Shown here: positions 7,029 through 13,796 of the stretch, piece after piece | Position numbering within the stretch: the first letter of the stretch is position 1 | Layout: every line of letters begins with the position of its first letter | NCBI GenBank assembly: GCA_029987245.1 | Contig: DALTWG010000039.1 | Span: 1-18,029, forward strand | Direction: 5' to 3' | From: Methanocorpusculum sp. | Lineage (GTDB): Archaea > Halobacteriota > Methanomicrobia > Methanomicrobiales > Methanocorpusculaceae | Length of the DNA: 18,029 nucleotides | Notes under the pieces: generated by a model | What the model was told of the DNA's origin: nothing | What the model saw: only the letters and a program-made list of their open reading frames with translations | The model's database searches: none | Made by a program: the position numbers and the translations under genes

Positions 7029-8231
7029 TTATTTTCTTCTCAGCGCGAGCACCGCGGCGCCTAAAAGACCTGCTGCAATACCGAATACCGGAACCGGGCT
7101 CGATGCCTGCGAACTGCTTCCGGAAAAGACGGTAACATATCCGCACGCTCCTTTTCCGTCGCCTTTGTTAATGCATCCGCCGAGAACCACGTTTCCTTTG
7201 GCATCTGTTTCTACTGAATAATAGCCGCCGACCCAGCTGTCGTCATAATTCTCGCGGAATACAAGTCCGTCGGGCGTTACAAAGTAGCAGTATGCAGTTG
7301 AAAGCGCATAGCCTGCAATGACATAATCGCCGTCGATTTCAGCAACGCCGTAGGGAACGGCACCTTTCAAATCCTTCTGCCAGGTTACCTTGCCGGAGGA
7401 ATCGATTTTTGCGCCCCAGATCTGGCCGAAAATCTCCTGATTGTCGCCGGAAAACGGCGTCTGGGTTCCTACTACGTAGTAGCCGCCGTCAGAGGTTTTG
7501 CAGAAGTTGTATGCCGCGGCGCCGTAGCCGCCCTGATACATAGATGCGTTTTCCTCGTCACAGTTGTCGCGGATGGTGGTTTCAAAAATGACAGTGCCGC
7601 CTTCCTTCAGTTTCATAATCCACGCGGAACTGCCGGTTGTAAGCGCCTTTGAATGGGTGCCGCCGACAAGGACCCAGTCGTTTCCGTCGCTTTTAATCGC
7701 CATAACCGGCTTGTCTTCTATTTTCATCTCATCGTTTGCCGGATTGCCGTTTGCATAGGAGTAGCCCTGAAGAATACCGGTGTTGGTTCCGTCAAGCCAG
7801 CCGGCGGTCTTCACAATAGAACCGCTTACAGCGACGCCCTGAATACCAAAGGAGGTGTCATAGACCGGCGTTTCCCAGACAATGCCGCATTTGGCGTCAA
7901 GCCGGTAAAGCGTTGCAGAGGTGCTGTCAGTTACCGCAAGAACCACACATCCGCCGTCATTGGTTGCAACAAGTCCGGCGGTTTTGGTGCCGGTTATTTC
8001 GGTCTGATACTCTGTTTTAAAATTCGCATCGGTCTTTAAGACAAGAAGTTTGCTGTCAGTGACCGCGGAGATAAAGTATCCGTTGTCTGCCGGGACGACC
8101 GAGTAAAACAGTGAGTTTGTTCCAAGTGATATCTGCTCTTCGGCAGTCTGCGTAATTGCTGCGCCTGCGGCCCCTGTTAAAAGAACTGCGGCAAGGCAAA
8201 GCATAAGAACTGTTCCAATATGTTTGAACAT
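7029..8231 (-). CDS. Secreted, membrane-anchored beta-propeller-like surface protein
   Basis: A 400-residue predicted cell-envelope protein. MFKH plus a hydrophobic stretch ending in TGAAGAA is a classical signal peptide, with cleavage near residue 24. The body has repeated short beta-strand units with propeller-like turns, for example NDGGCVVLAV near 91-100, SDGNDWVLVGG near 181-191, TSDGGYYVVGT near 247-256 and DAKGNVVLGG near 343-352. Several cysteines suggest disulfides. The C-terminus has a Ser/Pro stretch (SSPVPVFG, 377-384), a hydrophobic helix and RRK at the very end, a tripartite anchor reminiscent of archaeosortase-type or membrane-retained surface proteins. There are no recognisable catalytic residues, so a role in binding or adhesion is a guess. 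TACTAATAA at 8253-8261 on the minus strand is a possible TATA box for a near-leaderless transcript. Confidence 0.75.
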   Translation of the reverse strand: MFKHIGTVLMLCLAAVLLTGAAGAAITQTAEEQISLGTNSLFYSVVPADNGYFISAVTDSKLLVLKTDANFKTEYQTEITGTKTAGLVATNDGGCVVLAVTDSTSATLYRLDAKCGIVWETPVYDTSFGIQGVAVSGSIVKTAGWLDGTNTGILQGYSYANGNPANDEMKIEDKPVMAIKSDGNDWVLVGGTHSKALTTGSSAWIMKLKEGGTVIFETTIRDNCDEENASMYQGGYGAAAYNFCKTSDGGYYVVGTQTPFSGDNQEIFGQIWGAKIDSSGKVTWQKDLKGAVPYGVAEIDGDYVIAGYALSTAYCYFVTPDGLVFRENYDDSWVGGYYSVETDAKGNVVLGGCINKGDGKGACGYVTVFSGSSSQASSPVPVFGIAAGLLGAAVLALRRK

Positions 8232-8252
8232 ATTGTATAATATTATTCCTTC

Positions 8253-8261
8253 TTATTAGTA
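8253..8261 (-). promoter_or_regulatory. Candidate TATA box for the surface-protein gene
   Basis: TACTAATAA on the minus strand lies about 26 bases before the ATG at 8231. A second A/T-rich stretch (8234-8246) lies closer to the gene, so the exact element is uncertain. Confidence 0.3.
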
Positions 8262-8338
8262 TCCTTTGTCATTGCAGGAAGCGGCTGACCGCCGTCTGAA
8301 AAGTATCAGGAGATGTATGGAAACAATGAAATGGATGA

Positions 8339-8360
8339 AAAGAACTGAAAAGAAAAAAAT
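8339..8360 (-). terminator. T-rich terminator of the histone gene
   Basis: On the minus strand the histone TAA (8361-8363) is followed by ATTTTTTTCTTTTCAG, two runs of T typical of archaeal termination of a highly expressed gene. Confidence 0.55.
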
Positions 8361-8675
8361 TTAGAGTTTGACGAGTTTTACGTCGTCTGCTTTGATAGTC
8401 TTGCGGCCTGCGTGGTTTGCAAATGCAAGTGCTTCTGCTGAGATTTTTGCAATGTATGCTTCTGCTGCTGCAAGAATTGCTTCTGCTGCGTCGTCGCCGA
8501 CTCTCTCAGCGCCTGCTTTCTTGACAATGCGGACAACTGCTGCCTTCGGGAGTTCAGTGGTTTTTTCTACCGGTACTTTCTTTGCGACCGGCTTTTTAAC
8601 TGCAGCTTTCTTTGCTGCCGGCTTTGCTGCAACTTTCTTTGCTGCTGCGGGTTTTGCTACGGGTTTCTTTGCCAT
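8361..8675 (-). CDS. Archaeal histone with a lysine/alanine/proline-rich N-terminal tail
   Basis: A 104-residue DNA-packaging protein. Residues ~38-104 are an archaeal histone fold. ELPKAAVVRIVKKAGAERVG (41-60) and HAGRKTIKADDVKL (88-101) align closely with HMfB, and H88 and D98 match residues that hold histone dimers together. F85 replaces the leucine found in HMfB. The last helix ends early, at KLVKL. Residues 1-37 form an extra tail with 12 lysines, mostly alanine and proline besides, and no acidic residue before E37. Its composition resembles the tail of linker histone H1. The ATG has GGAG about ten bases upstream. On the minus strand TATTAATAA at about 8723-8731 predicts a leader of roughly 27 bases. 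Archaeal histones are usually 65-70 residues and tailless. Confidence 0.92.
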   Translation of the reverse strand: MAKKPVAKPAAAKKVAAKPAAKKAAVKKPVAKKVPVEKTTELPKAAVVRIVKKAGAERVGDDAAEAILAAAEAYIAKISAEALAFANHAGRKTIKADDVKLVKL

Positions 8676-8687
8676 TTTTTTTGGAAC

Positions 8688-8700
8688 TCCATTAAATGGA
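8688..8700. promoter_or_regulatory. Palindrome in the histone leader, overlapping its Shine-Dalgarno
   Basis: TCCATT and AATGGA flank a single central base. Read on the minus strand, the right arm contains the GGA of the GGAG that precedes the histone ATG. The predicted transcription start lies close by. It could be an operator for a dimeric regulator or a weak RNA structure affecting translation. Confidence 0.4.
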
Positions 8701-8722
8701 TGTTAGTATATTTACTTTCCGG

Positions 8723-8731
8723 TATTATTAA
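8723..8731 (-). promoter_or_regulatory. Candidate TATA box for the histone gene
   Basis: On the minus strand GCGAAAG directly precedes TATTAATAA, an arrangement like a purine-rich BRE followed by a TATA box. Initiation is predicted near 8700, leaving a short leader with GGAG. Confidence 0.45.
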
Positions 8732-8776
8732 TACTTTCGCTAATGCAGGCGGATTTTTCTCATTCAGGCGCTGAAA

Positions 8777-8788
8777 ATTTAATAAATT
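8777..8788 (+). promoter_or_regulatory. Candidate TATA box for the aldo/keto reductase gene
   Basis: ATTTAATAAATT is centred about 27 bases before the ATG at 8810, so transcription probably begins close to that codon. This supports 8810 over the alternative ATG at 8801. The histone and this gene share a 125-base divergent promoter region. Confidence 0.45.
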
Positions 8789-8809
8789 CCGGCATCAAAA
8801 ATGATAAGC

Positions 8810-9958
8810 ATGCAATACCGCAAATGCGGCAGATGCGGATTTTTTGTATCTGCAATCGGACTCGGATGCGAGGGTTTTTCGGGAAAATCAGACGAATACA
8901 TAAGAGATTTAATTAATCGCGCAAGAAAGGCCGGCATTAATTTTATTGACCTGTTTACCCCGGACCCGGCGGTTCGCGACTCTGTCGGGCGCGCGCTTGA
9001 AAAAGACCGCGCGGATTTCATTATCCAGGGTCATCTGTGTACTTATTTTGAAGACGGCCAGTATACCAAAACGCGCTCGATAGAGCGCACAAAAGAGGCG
9101 TTTTCCGATTTGCTTGCGCGCCTGAAGACGGATTATATTGATATCGGCATGATTCACTATGTCGATACAATGGAGGAATATAACGAGGTATTTAACGGAA
9201 AAATCGGAGAATTCGCCGCAGAATTAAAGCGTACGGGAAAAATCAGACACATTGGCATGAGTTCGCATAACGCCGCAGTTGCTCTTCGCGCGGTCCGCGA
9301 AATGAAAATCGATGTGCTGATGTTTTCGATAAATCCGGCGTATGATCTGGAAAACGCCGCAACCGACATCTACGCACAGATGGATTTTGCTGATTTTGAC
9401 CGGGATTTTGTCAAAGCAGACAGCGAACGGGCAGAATTGTATGCGGCGTGCGAAGCCGCGGGCGTCGCCATATCTGTGATGAAGGCATTTGGCGGCGGGC
9501 GGCTTTTAGACGCAGCAACCTCGCCGTTTGGCTCGGCGCTCACGCCGGTTCAGTGTATTTCCTACGCATTATCCCGCCCGGGTGTGTGTTCGGTGATGTG
9601 CGGCTGTGCGACGCCGGAGGAACTGGAAGCTGACTGTGCATACTGCACGGCGACAGATGCGGAGCGCAGTTTCTCCTCGGTTTTTGCGGATTTTTCCAAA
9701 TTAAAGGCTAACGGTGTCTGTATGTACTGCGGTCACTGCGCGCCGTGCACCTCGCATATCGACATCGCAGCGGTTTCAAAACTGCTTGATCTTGCATTTA
9801 TGTACGATGAGGTCCCAAAATCGGTGGAAAACCACTATGACGGGCTGGAATATCACGCAATCGACTGCGTGGAATGCGCGCAGTGCGAAGCGCGCTGCCC
9901 GTTCGGGGTACAGATACGCGATATGATGAAGCGTGCCCAGCGCGTTTTCGGCAGGTAA
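8810..9958 (+). CDS. Aldo/keto reductase-like protein with two C-terminal [4Fe-4S] motifs
   Basis: About 382 residues. Residues 1-285 follow the aldo/keto reductase barrel: MQYRKCGRCG, VSAIGLG, GINFID, DYIDIGMIHYVDT and GKIRHIGMSSHN. Of the classical catalytic tetrad only D47 and H116 remain. The tyrosine position is D52, and the lysine position reads QGHL (Q73), as in some ferredoxin-linked AKR relatives. Residues ~300-365 add a ferredoxin-like region with C304-x2-C307-x2-C310-x2-C313 and C353-x2-C356-x2-C359-x3-C363-P, room for two [4Fe-4S] clusters. A ferredoxin-coupled oxidoreductase is likely, with unknown substrate. The start at 8810 gives the usual AKR N-terminus and fits the TATA box. 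A NuoE-like gene follows after 70 bases with its own probable promoter. Confidence 0.85.
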   Translation: MQYRKCGRCGFFVSAIGLGCEGFSGKSDEYIRDLINRARKAGINFIDLFTPDPAVRDSVGRALEKDRADFIIQGHLCTYFEDGQYTKTRSIERTKEAFSDLLARLKTDYIDIGMIHYVDTMEEYNEVFNGKIGEFAAELKRTGKIRHIGMSSHNAAVALRAVREMKIDVLMFSINPAYDLENAATDIYAQMDFADFDRDFVKADSERAELYAACEAAGVAISVMKAFGGGRLLDAATSPFGSALTPVQCISYALSRPGVCSVMCGCATPEELEADCAYCTATDAERSFSSVFADFSKLKANGVCMYCGHCAPCTSHIDIAAVSKLLDLAFMYDEVPKSVENHYDGLEYHAIDCVECAQCEARCPFGVQIRDMMKRAQRVFGR

Positions 9959-9990
9959 GCCGGCGGCTTCCGCGCACTCCCTAAACTAAA

Positions 9991-9998
9991 CATATATC
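9991..9998 (+). promoter_or_regulatory. Candidate TATA box for the NuoEFG-like operon
   Basis: CATATATC lies about 35 bases before the ATG at 10029. Initiation is predicted near 10020 with a leader of under ten bases and no Shine-Dalgarno. The operon may therefore be transcribed independently of the AKR gene. Confidence 0.4.
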
Positions 9999-10028
9999 CT
10001 TTTTAAAAACCAATTTCTACATTACGCA

Positions 10029-10493
10029 ATGTCAATAGAAGAACTCGATACTTTGATTCACGCATATCCGCCGGAAATGGAGTATGCTCTTGCCATTTTA
10101 CAGGATATGCAGCACACCTTTGGCTGCGTTCCCAAAGAAGGCATGGAATGCGCGGCAGCCTATCTTAAATGCCCGGTTTCGCATCTGTATTCGATGGTGA
10201 CCTTTTATAAAGCGCTCTCGCTCAAACCCAAAGGAAAGCATATCATAAAAATCTGCGACGGAACGGCCTGTCATATTAAAAAATCCATTGATATGGCGGA
10301 GGAAATATGTTCCCAGCTTGGAATACGGCCCGGTGATACCACTGAAGACGGGCTGTTTTCGCTCGAACTTGTCAACTGCCTTGGAACCTGCGCCCTGGCG
10401 CCTGTCATGCTCATCGACAATAAATACTATGGAAAACTCACCAAACCGAAATTAAAGACCATTCTTGCAAAATACCGGGAGGAAACACCATGA
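10029..10493 (+). CDS. NuoE/HndA-like [2Fe-2S] thioredoxin-fold subunit
   Basis: A 154-residue electron-transfer subunit matching NuoE of complex I and HndA/HydC of NAD(P)-linked hydrogenases. An N-terminal helical region (residues 1-65) contains the family's CPVSHLYSMVTFYKALSL. The thioredoxin-like domain has C76-x4-C81 (CDGTACH) and C117-x3-C121 (CLGTCALAP), which bind one [2Fe-2S] cluster. Length is normal. It would pass electrons to or from the FMN-containing subunit encoded next. Its stop codon overlaps that gene's ATG (ATGA), so the two are translationally coupled. Confidence 0.93.
   Translation: MSIEELDTLIHAYPPEMEYALAILQDMQHTFGCVPKEGMECAAAYLKCPVSHLYSMVTFYKALSLKPKGKHIIKICDGTACHIKKSIDMAEEICSQLGIRPGDTTEDGLFSLELVNCLGTCALAPVMLIDNKYYGKLTKPKLKTILAKYREETP
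10477..10483 (+). promoter_or_regulatory. Strong Shine-Dalgarno for the NuoF-like gene
   Basis: GGGAGGA ends seven bases before the ATG at 10490. It fixes the start of the NuoF-like protein and contrasts with the first gene of the operon, which has no such site. Confidence 0.7.
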
Positions 10494-12373
10494 AAGCAAA
10501 AAAGAGCGGCATTGCGCGCCGGATTTTGGTATGTTCAGGCCCGGGCTGCGTTGCAGGAGGCGCGCTAAAACTCGCCGACAACCTCAGAAAAGCAATCGAA
10601 GCCTTAGGCGCGGATGCAAAAGTCGAGTGCGGTGTGGAAAACACCGGCTGCAGCGGCATGTGCGAACTCGGCCCGATTGTGCGGATTTTGCCCGACGACA
10701 TTATGTATTATCAGGTCAAACCCAAAGACGCCGTCGAAATTGTGTCCAAAACGATAATCGCAGGCGATATCATCGGCCGCCTGCTCTATAAAACCCCGGA
10801 GGGAAAAACCGCGCTCCATCAGGATGATAATCCGTTTTACGCAAAGCAGACCAAAATCGCGCTGCGCAATACGGGCGCAATAAATCCGCGCGATATTGAC
10901 GCTTATATCGCGCGCGGCGGCTATGCCGCGCTGAAAAAGGCCCTTTCCATGACGCCTGAAGAAATTATCGCCGAGGTGGACGCCTCGGGTCTTCGCGGCA
11001 GAGGCGGTGCGGGTTTTCCAACGGGTCGAAAATGGAAAAGCGCGCGCGCTGTGGCGGTTGAGCCGAAATACGTTGTCTGCAACGGCGATGAAGGCGACCC
11101 GGGCGCATTCATGGACGGGGCGATTTTAAACGGCGACCCGCATTCGGTAATCGAGGGAATGGTAATATGCGCGCTTGCCGTCGGTTCTCAGCGCGGCTAT
11201 ATGTATATCCGCGATGAATATGTGCTTGCACTTGACAGCGTAAAGCGGGCGCTTAAAACCGCCGAAGAGCGCGGATTTATCGGCGAAAACATCCTCGGTT
11301 CGGGCAAATCCTTCACCTTAAGCGTTGTCAGAGGCGGCGGTGCGTTTGTCTGCGGGGAATCCACCGCGTTAATGAAGTCGATTGAAGGAAAGGTGGGAGA
11401 ACCGCGGGCGAAATATATTCACAGCACCGAGCAGGGGCTCTGGGGCTGCCCCACGGTCTTAAACAATGTGGAAACATTTGCCAATATCCCCTGGATTATT
11501 GCAAACGGCGGCGCAGAGTATGCGAAAATAGGAACGCCGGGCAATACCGGCACAAAAGTCTTTGCCCTGGTGGGCAAGGTAAAACACACCGGCCTTGTAG
11601 AAGTCCCGCTTGGTGCGACGCTTCGCACGCTTATCTACGATATCGGCGGCGGAATCCAGAACGACCGGCCCCTTAAGGCGATTCAGACCGGCGGCCCCTC
11701 AGGCGGAACGCTTCCGGCAGATCTCATTGATTTGCCGGTGGATTTCGATACGCTTGCCGAATACGGGACGATGATGGGTTCCGGCGGTTTGATTGTGATG
11801 GATGACAGGACCTGCATGGTCGAGTTCGCCCGCTATTATGTGCAGTTTTTATGCGGCGAGTCGTGCGGCAAATGCACTCCGTGCCGCGAAGGTCTGCGTC
11901 ATATGCGCGATATTTTAACCAACATCTGCAACGGACGGGGCCGCGAAGGCGATATCGAGCTGCTCGAGGAAATCGGGCACATGATGCAGGACTGCTCTTT
12001 GTGCGCTCTCGGCAAAACCGCGCCAAATCCGGTTCTTTCAAGCATCCGCTATTTCCGTGACGAATACGAAGAGCACATCAAGCAATATCACTGCCGCGCG
12101 GGAATGTGCCCGGAACTGACCGCATTCCGCGTCAATCCGCAGAAATGCATAGGATGCCGCAGATGCGCGGAGGTCTGTCCCACAGGTGTTATCAGCGGGT
12201 CGGGCAATCAGGCGCATTTCGTGGATATCAGAGCCTGTATCGGCTGCGGGGCCTGCCGCGATGTCTGTCCGGTTGAGGCGTTTGAAACAATCCCGGTGAG
12301 TCTGTGGTCGCGTAAAATGATGAAAGGTTCGCGCGGATATCTGCGTGCGGTTAAAACAGAGGAGGAAAAGTAA
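10490..12373 (+). CDS. NuoF/HndC/HydB-like FMN and iron-sulfur NAD(P)H subunit
   Basis: A 627-residue diaphorase subunit with four parts. Residues ~10-100 are a thioredoxin-like [2Fe-2S] domain with C15-x4-C20 and C54-x3-C58. Residues ~115-450 are the NuoF core that binds FMN and NAD(P)H: GLRGRGGAGFPTGRKW (168-183), CNGDEGDPGAFMDG (197-210) and GAFVCGESTAL (284-294). An [4Fe-4S] site follows with C459, C462, C465 and C505. The C-terminus has two ferredoxin motifs, C553-x2-C556-x2-C559-x3-C563 and C583-x2-C586-x2-C589-x3-C593. This layout is that of HydB/HndC in soluble, often electron-bifurcating, hydrogenases rather than membrane complex I. NADH versus NADPH preference cannot be read from the sequence. 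Gene order and overlaps place it in a complex with its neighbours. Confidence 0.95.
   Translation: MKAKKSGIARRILVCSGPGCVAGGALKLADNLRKAIEALGADAKVECGVENTGCSGMCELGPIVRILPDDIMYYQVKPKDAVEIVSKTIIAGDIIGRLLYKTPEGKTALHQDDNPFYAKQTKIALRNTGAINPRDIDAYIARGGYAALKKALSMTPEEIIAEVDASGLRGRGGAGFPTGRKWKSARAVAVEPKYVVCNGDEGDPGAFMDGAILNGDPHSVIEGMVICALAVGSQRGYMYIRDEYVLALDSVKRALKTAEERGFIGENILGSGKSFTLSVVRGGGAFVCGESTALMKSIEGKVGEPRAKYIHSTEQGLWGCPTVLNNVETFANIPWIIANGGAEYAKIGTPGNTGTKVFALVGKVKHTGLVEVPLGATLRTLIYDIGGGIQNDRPLKAIQTGGPSGGTLPADLIDLPVDFDTLAEYGTMMGSGGLIVMDDRTCMVEFARYYVQFLCGESCGKCTPCREGLRHMRDILTNICNGRGREGDIELLEEIGHMMQDCSLCALGKTAPNPVLSSIRYFRDEYEEHIKQYHCRAGMCPELTAFRVNPQKCIGCRRCAEVCPTGVISGSGNQAHFVDIRACIGCGACRDVCPVEAFETIPVSLWSRKMMKGSRGYLRAVKTEEEK
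12361..12370 (+). promoter_or_regulatory. Shine-Dalgarno for the NuoG-like gene
   Basis: GGAGGAAAAG overlaps the last codons of the NuoF-like gene, with GGAGG eight bases before the ATG at 12374, which itself directly follows the previous stop codon. Confidence 0.65.
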
Positions 12374-12982
12374 ATGCAGATTGTAATTAACGGCAAACCC
12401 TGCGATTGCGAGCCGGGTGAGACCATTCTGACCATTGCGCGCCGCAATGACATATTTATTCCAACCATGTGCTGGCATGACAAGTATCCGGGCGAGGGCG
12501 CCTGCCGGCTTTGTGTTGTGGAGATTATTGACGGCGGCAGGCGAAAAGTGGTTGCGTCCTGTATGTATCCGGTTACGCATGAAATCGAGGTTGAGACCGA
12601 TACGGAAAAAATCAGGGGATACCGCCGTCTTATTATCGCATTCATGCAAAGAAGGGCGCCCCAGTCCGGTGTCATCGAAAAAATGATGGAGGAGTACAAC
12701 GTGCCGGATTATTCACTTAGGTCAATCAAGCGGGGCAAATGCATTTTATGCGGTCTGTGCGTGCGGGCATGCAAAAAAATCAATATCGGCGCGATTTCCA
12801 TGGTAAAGCGCGGCACGGGAAAGAAAGTATCAACGCCTTATGATGAGCCTTCGACGGTTTGTATCGGCTGCGGTGCCTGCGCACGGGCGTGTCCCACGGG
12901 CGCTATCGAGATAACCGAGACGGAAACGGCGAAAATCATATGGGGAAAGGAGTTCCCGAAAAAGAGGGCAAAGAAAGTATAA
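12374..12982 (+). CDS. Short NuoG/HndD N-terminus-like iron-sulfur subunit lacking a catalytic domain
   Basis: A 202-residue electron-wiring protein. The N-terminal plant-type [2Fe-2S] domain has C33-x10-C44-x2-C47-x15-C63, the standard NuoG/HydA spacing. Residues ~118-180 carry two ferredoxin motifs, C123-x2-C126-x2-C129-x3-C133 and C163-x2-C166-x2-C169-x3-C173. The His-and-Cys cluster motif usually between these parts is absent; a linker with RRLIIAFMQRR stands in its place. The protein ends in a basic tail, KKRAKK, without an [FeFe]-hydrogenase H-cluster domain or a molybdopterin domain. No frameshift or leftover catalytic sequence is seen downstream, so the short form looks native. It probably passes electrons from the NuoEF pair to a partner encoded elsewhere. 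Confidence 0.92.
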   Translation: MQIVINGKPCDCEPGETILTIARRNDIFIPTMCWHDKYPGEGACRLCVVEIIDGGRRKVVASCMYPVTHEIEVETDTEKIRGYRRLIIAFMQRRAPQSGVIEKMMEEYNVPDYSLRSIKRGKCILCGLCVRACKKINIGAISMVKRGTGKKVSTPYDEPSTVCIGCGACARACPTGAIEITETETAKIIWGKEFPKKRAKKV

Positions 12983-12988
12983 CTGCCG

Positions 12989-12995
12989 TTTTTTT
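12989..12995 (+). terminator. T7 run after the NuoEFG-like operon
   Basis: Seven T's begin six bases after the TAA stop and probably end the operon transcript. The remaining ~45 bases before the next gene must hold its promoter, but no clear TATA box is visible. Confidence 0.5.
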
Positions 12996-13042
12996 CGCAC
13001 TCTAAGTCATCCTTTTACCTTCCGGCGCACAATAAGATAGTA

Positions 13043-13762
13043 ATGTCTGAAGAAAATGTTTCGGTAATAGAGCAGGGCTCTGCCGAGGCGCAGAAAATGG
13101 CAAAATCCATGTCTTCGCCCACTGCGGCGGCATTATACAACAAATTAGCCGATGCGCCCGCAACCGCTTCGGCGCTTGCGCAAAGCACGGGACTGCCGCT
13201 TACCACCGTCAAATATCATCTGGAAAATCTGCTGGATGCGGGCGTTATCGAGGTGGTAAAAACCCGCTGGAGTGAAAAAGGGCGGGAGATGAAAATCTAC
13301 GGCGTCGCAGACAAAGTGGTGATCTTTGCCCCGCCGCAGAGCAAATCAGCCGGTGCTATTTTGAAAAAATACGGCGTGATTGCCGGTGGATTTGCAATAG
13401 CCTCCGTATTTGTCACGCTGATTCCCCGCGTTATTTTGGAGCGAAGCGCTACGGCGGGCGGGGAAGCTGCAGCAGCAGCGGCAAACGGGCCGCTTATGGC
13501 TTTTTCCGGGGCGAACGCCGCGCCGGAGATGTTTAACACGGTAACAGCCGATGCAGCGGCAAAAACCGCGGATGCGGCGGTATCTGCAGCAGGGGCGGGG
13601 GTGACGGGCGCAGGCCCCGCAGGCGATGCGCTTGTAAGCGTCATCGCGACCGGGGTGCTGACGGTTTTTATCTGCGGCATGGTGATTCTTTTAGGCTGCA
13701 TGACGTTTGAACTGGTGAAAAACCGGCGGGCGAAGGCAAAATTAATCTATTCCCAAAACTAA
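13043..13762 (+). CDS. Membrane-anchored winged-helix regulator
   Basis: A 239-residue protein. Residues ~22-95 form an ArsR-like winged helix: TAAALYNKLADAPATASALA is followed by the recognition helix region LPLTTVKYHLENLLDAGVIE and a wing near KTRWSEKGREMKIYG. Two membrane segments follow (about 110-130 and 197-224), enclosing a ~65-residue external loop that is very rich in alanine and glycine. The C-terminus (NRRAKAKLIYSQN) is basic and should be cytoplasmic. Such proteins in methanogens are thought to link an envelope signal to transcription, but the ligand and targets here are unknown. It lies between the redox operon and the ATPase gene, and its last codons form one arm of an inverted repeat. 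Confidence 0.8.
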   Translation: MSEENVSVIEQGSAEAQKMAKSMSSPTAAALYNKLADAPATASALAQSTGLPLTTVKYHLENLLDAGVIEVVKTRWSEKGREMKIYGVADKVVIFAPPQSKSAGAILKKYGVIAGGFAIASVFVTLIPRVILERSATAGGEAAAAAANGPLMAFSGANAAPEMFNTVTADAAAKTADAAVSAAGAGVTGAGPAGDALVSVIATGVLTVFICGMVILLGCMTFELVKNRRAKAKLIYSQN

Positions 13763-13787
13763 TATTTTTGTAGAGTTTTGGGAATAG
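13747..13787. terminator. Perfect 14-bp inverted repeat between the regulator and ATPase genes
   Basis: CTATTCCCAAAACT (13747-13760) and AGTTTTGGGAATAG (13774-13787) are exact reverse complements around a 13-base loop containing five T's. The left arm includes the end and stop codon of the regulator gene. The right arm ends nine bases before the ATPase ATG. It may be a terminator, an operator, or an RNA hairpin controlling translation of the ATPase. Confidence 0.7.
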
Positions 13788-13796
13788 GATTTTGCC

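Noticed and set aside
12038..12649. 203-codon frame antisense to the NuoF/NuoG-like genes
   Set aside because: It lies fully opposite two well-supported iron-sulfur proteins and has no recognisable motif.
12374..12982. Idea that the NuoG-like gene is a truncated pseudogene
   Set aside because: All cluster ligands are intact, the start has a strong ribosome site, the protein ends in an ordinary basic tail followed by a T-run, and no catalytic-domain remnants appear downstream.
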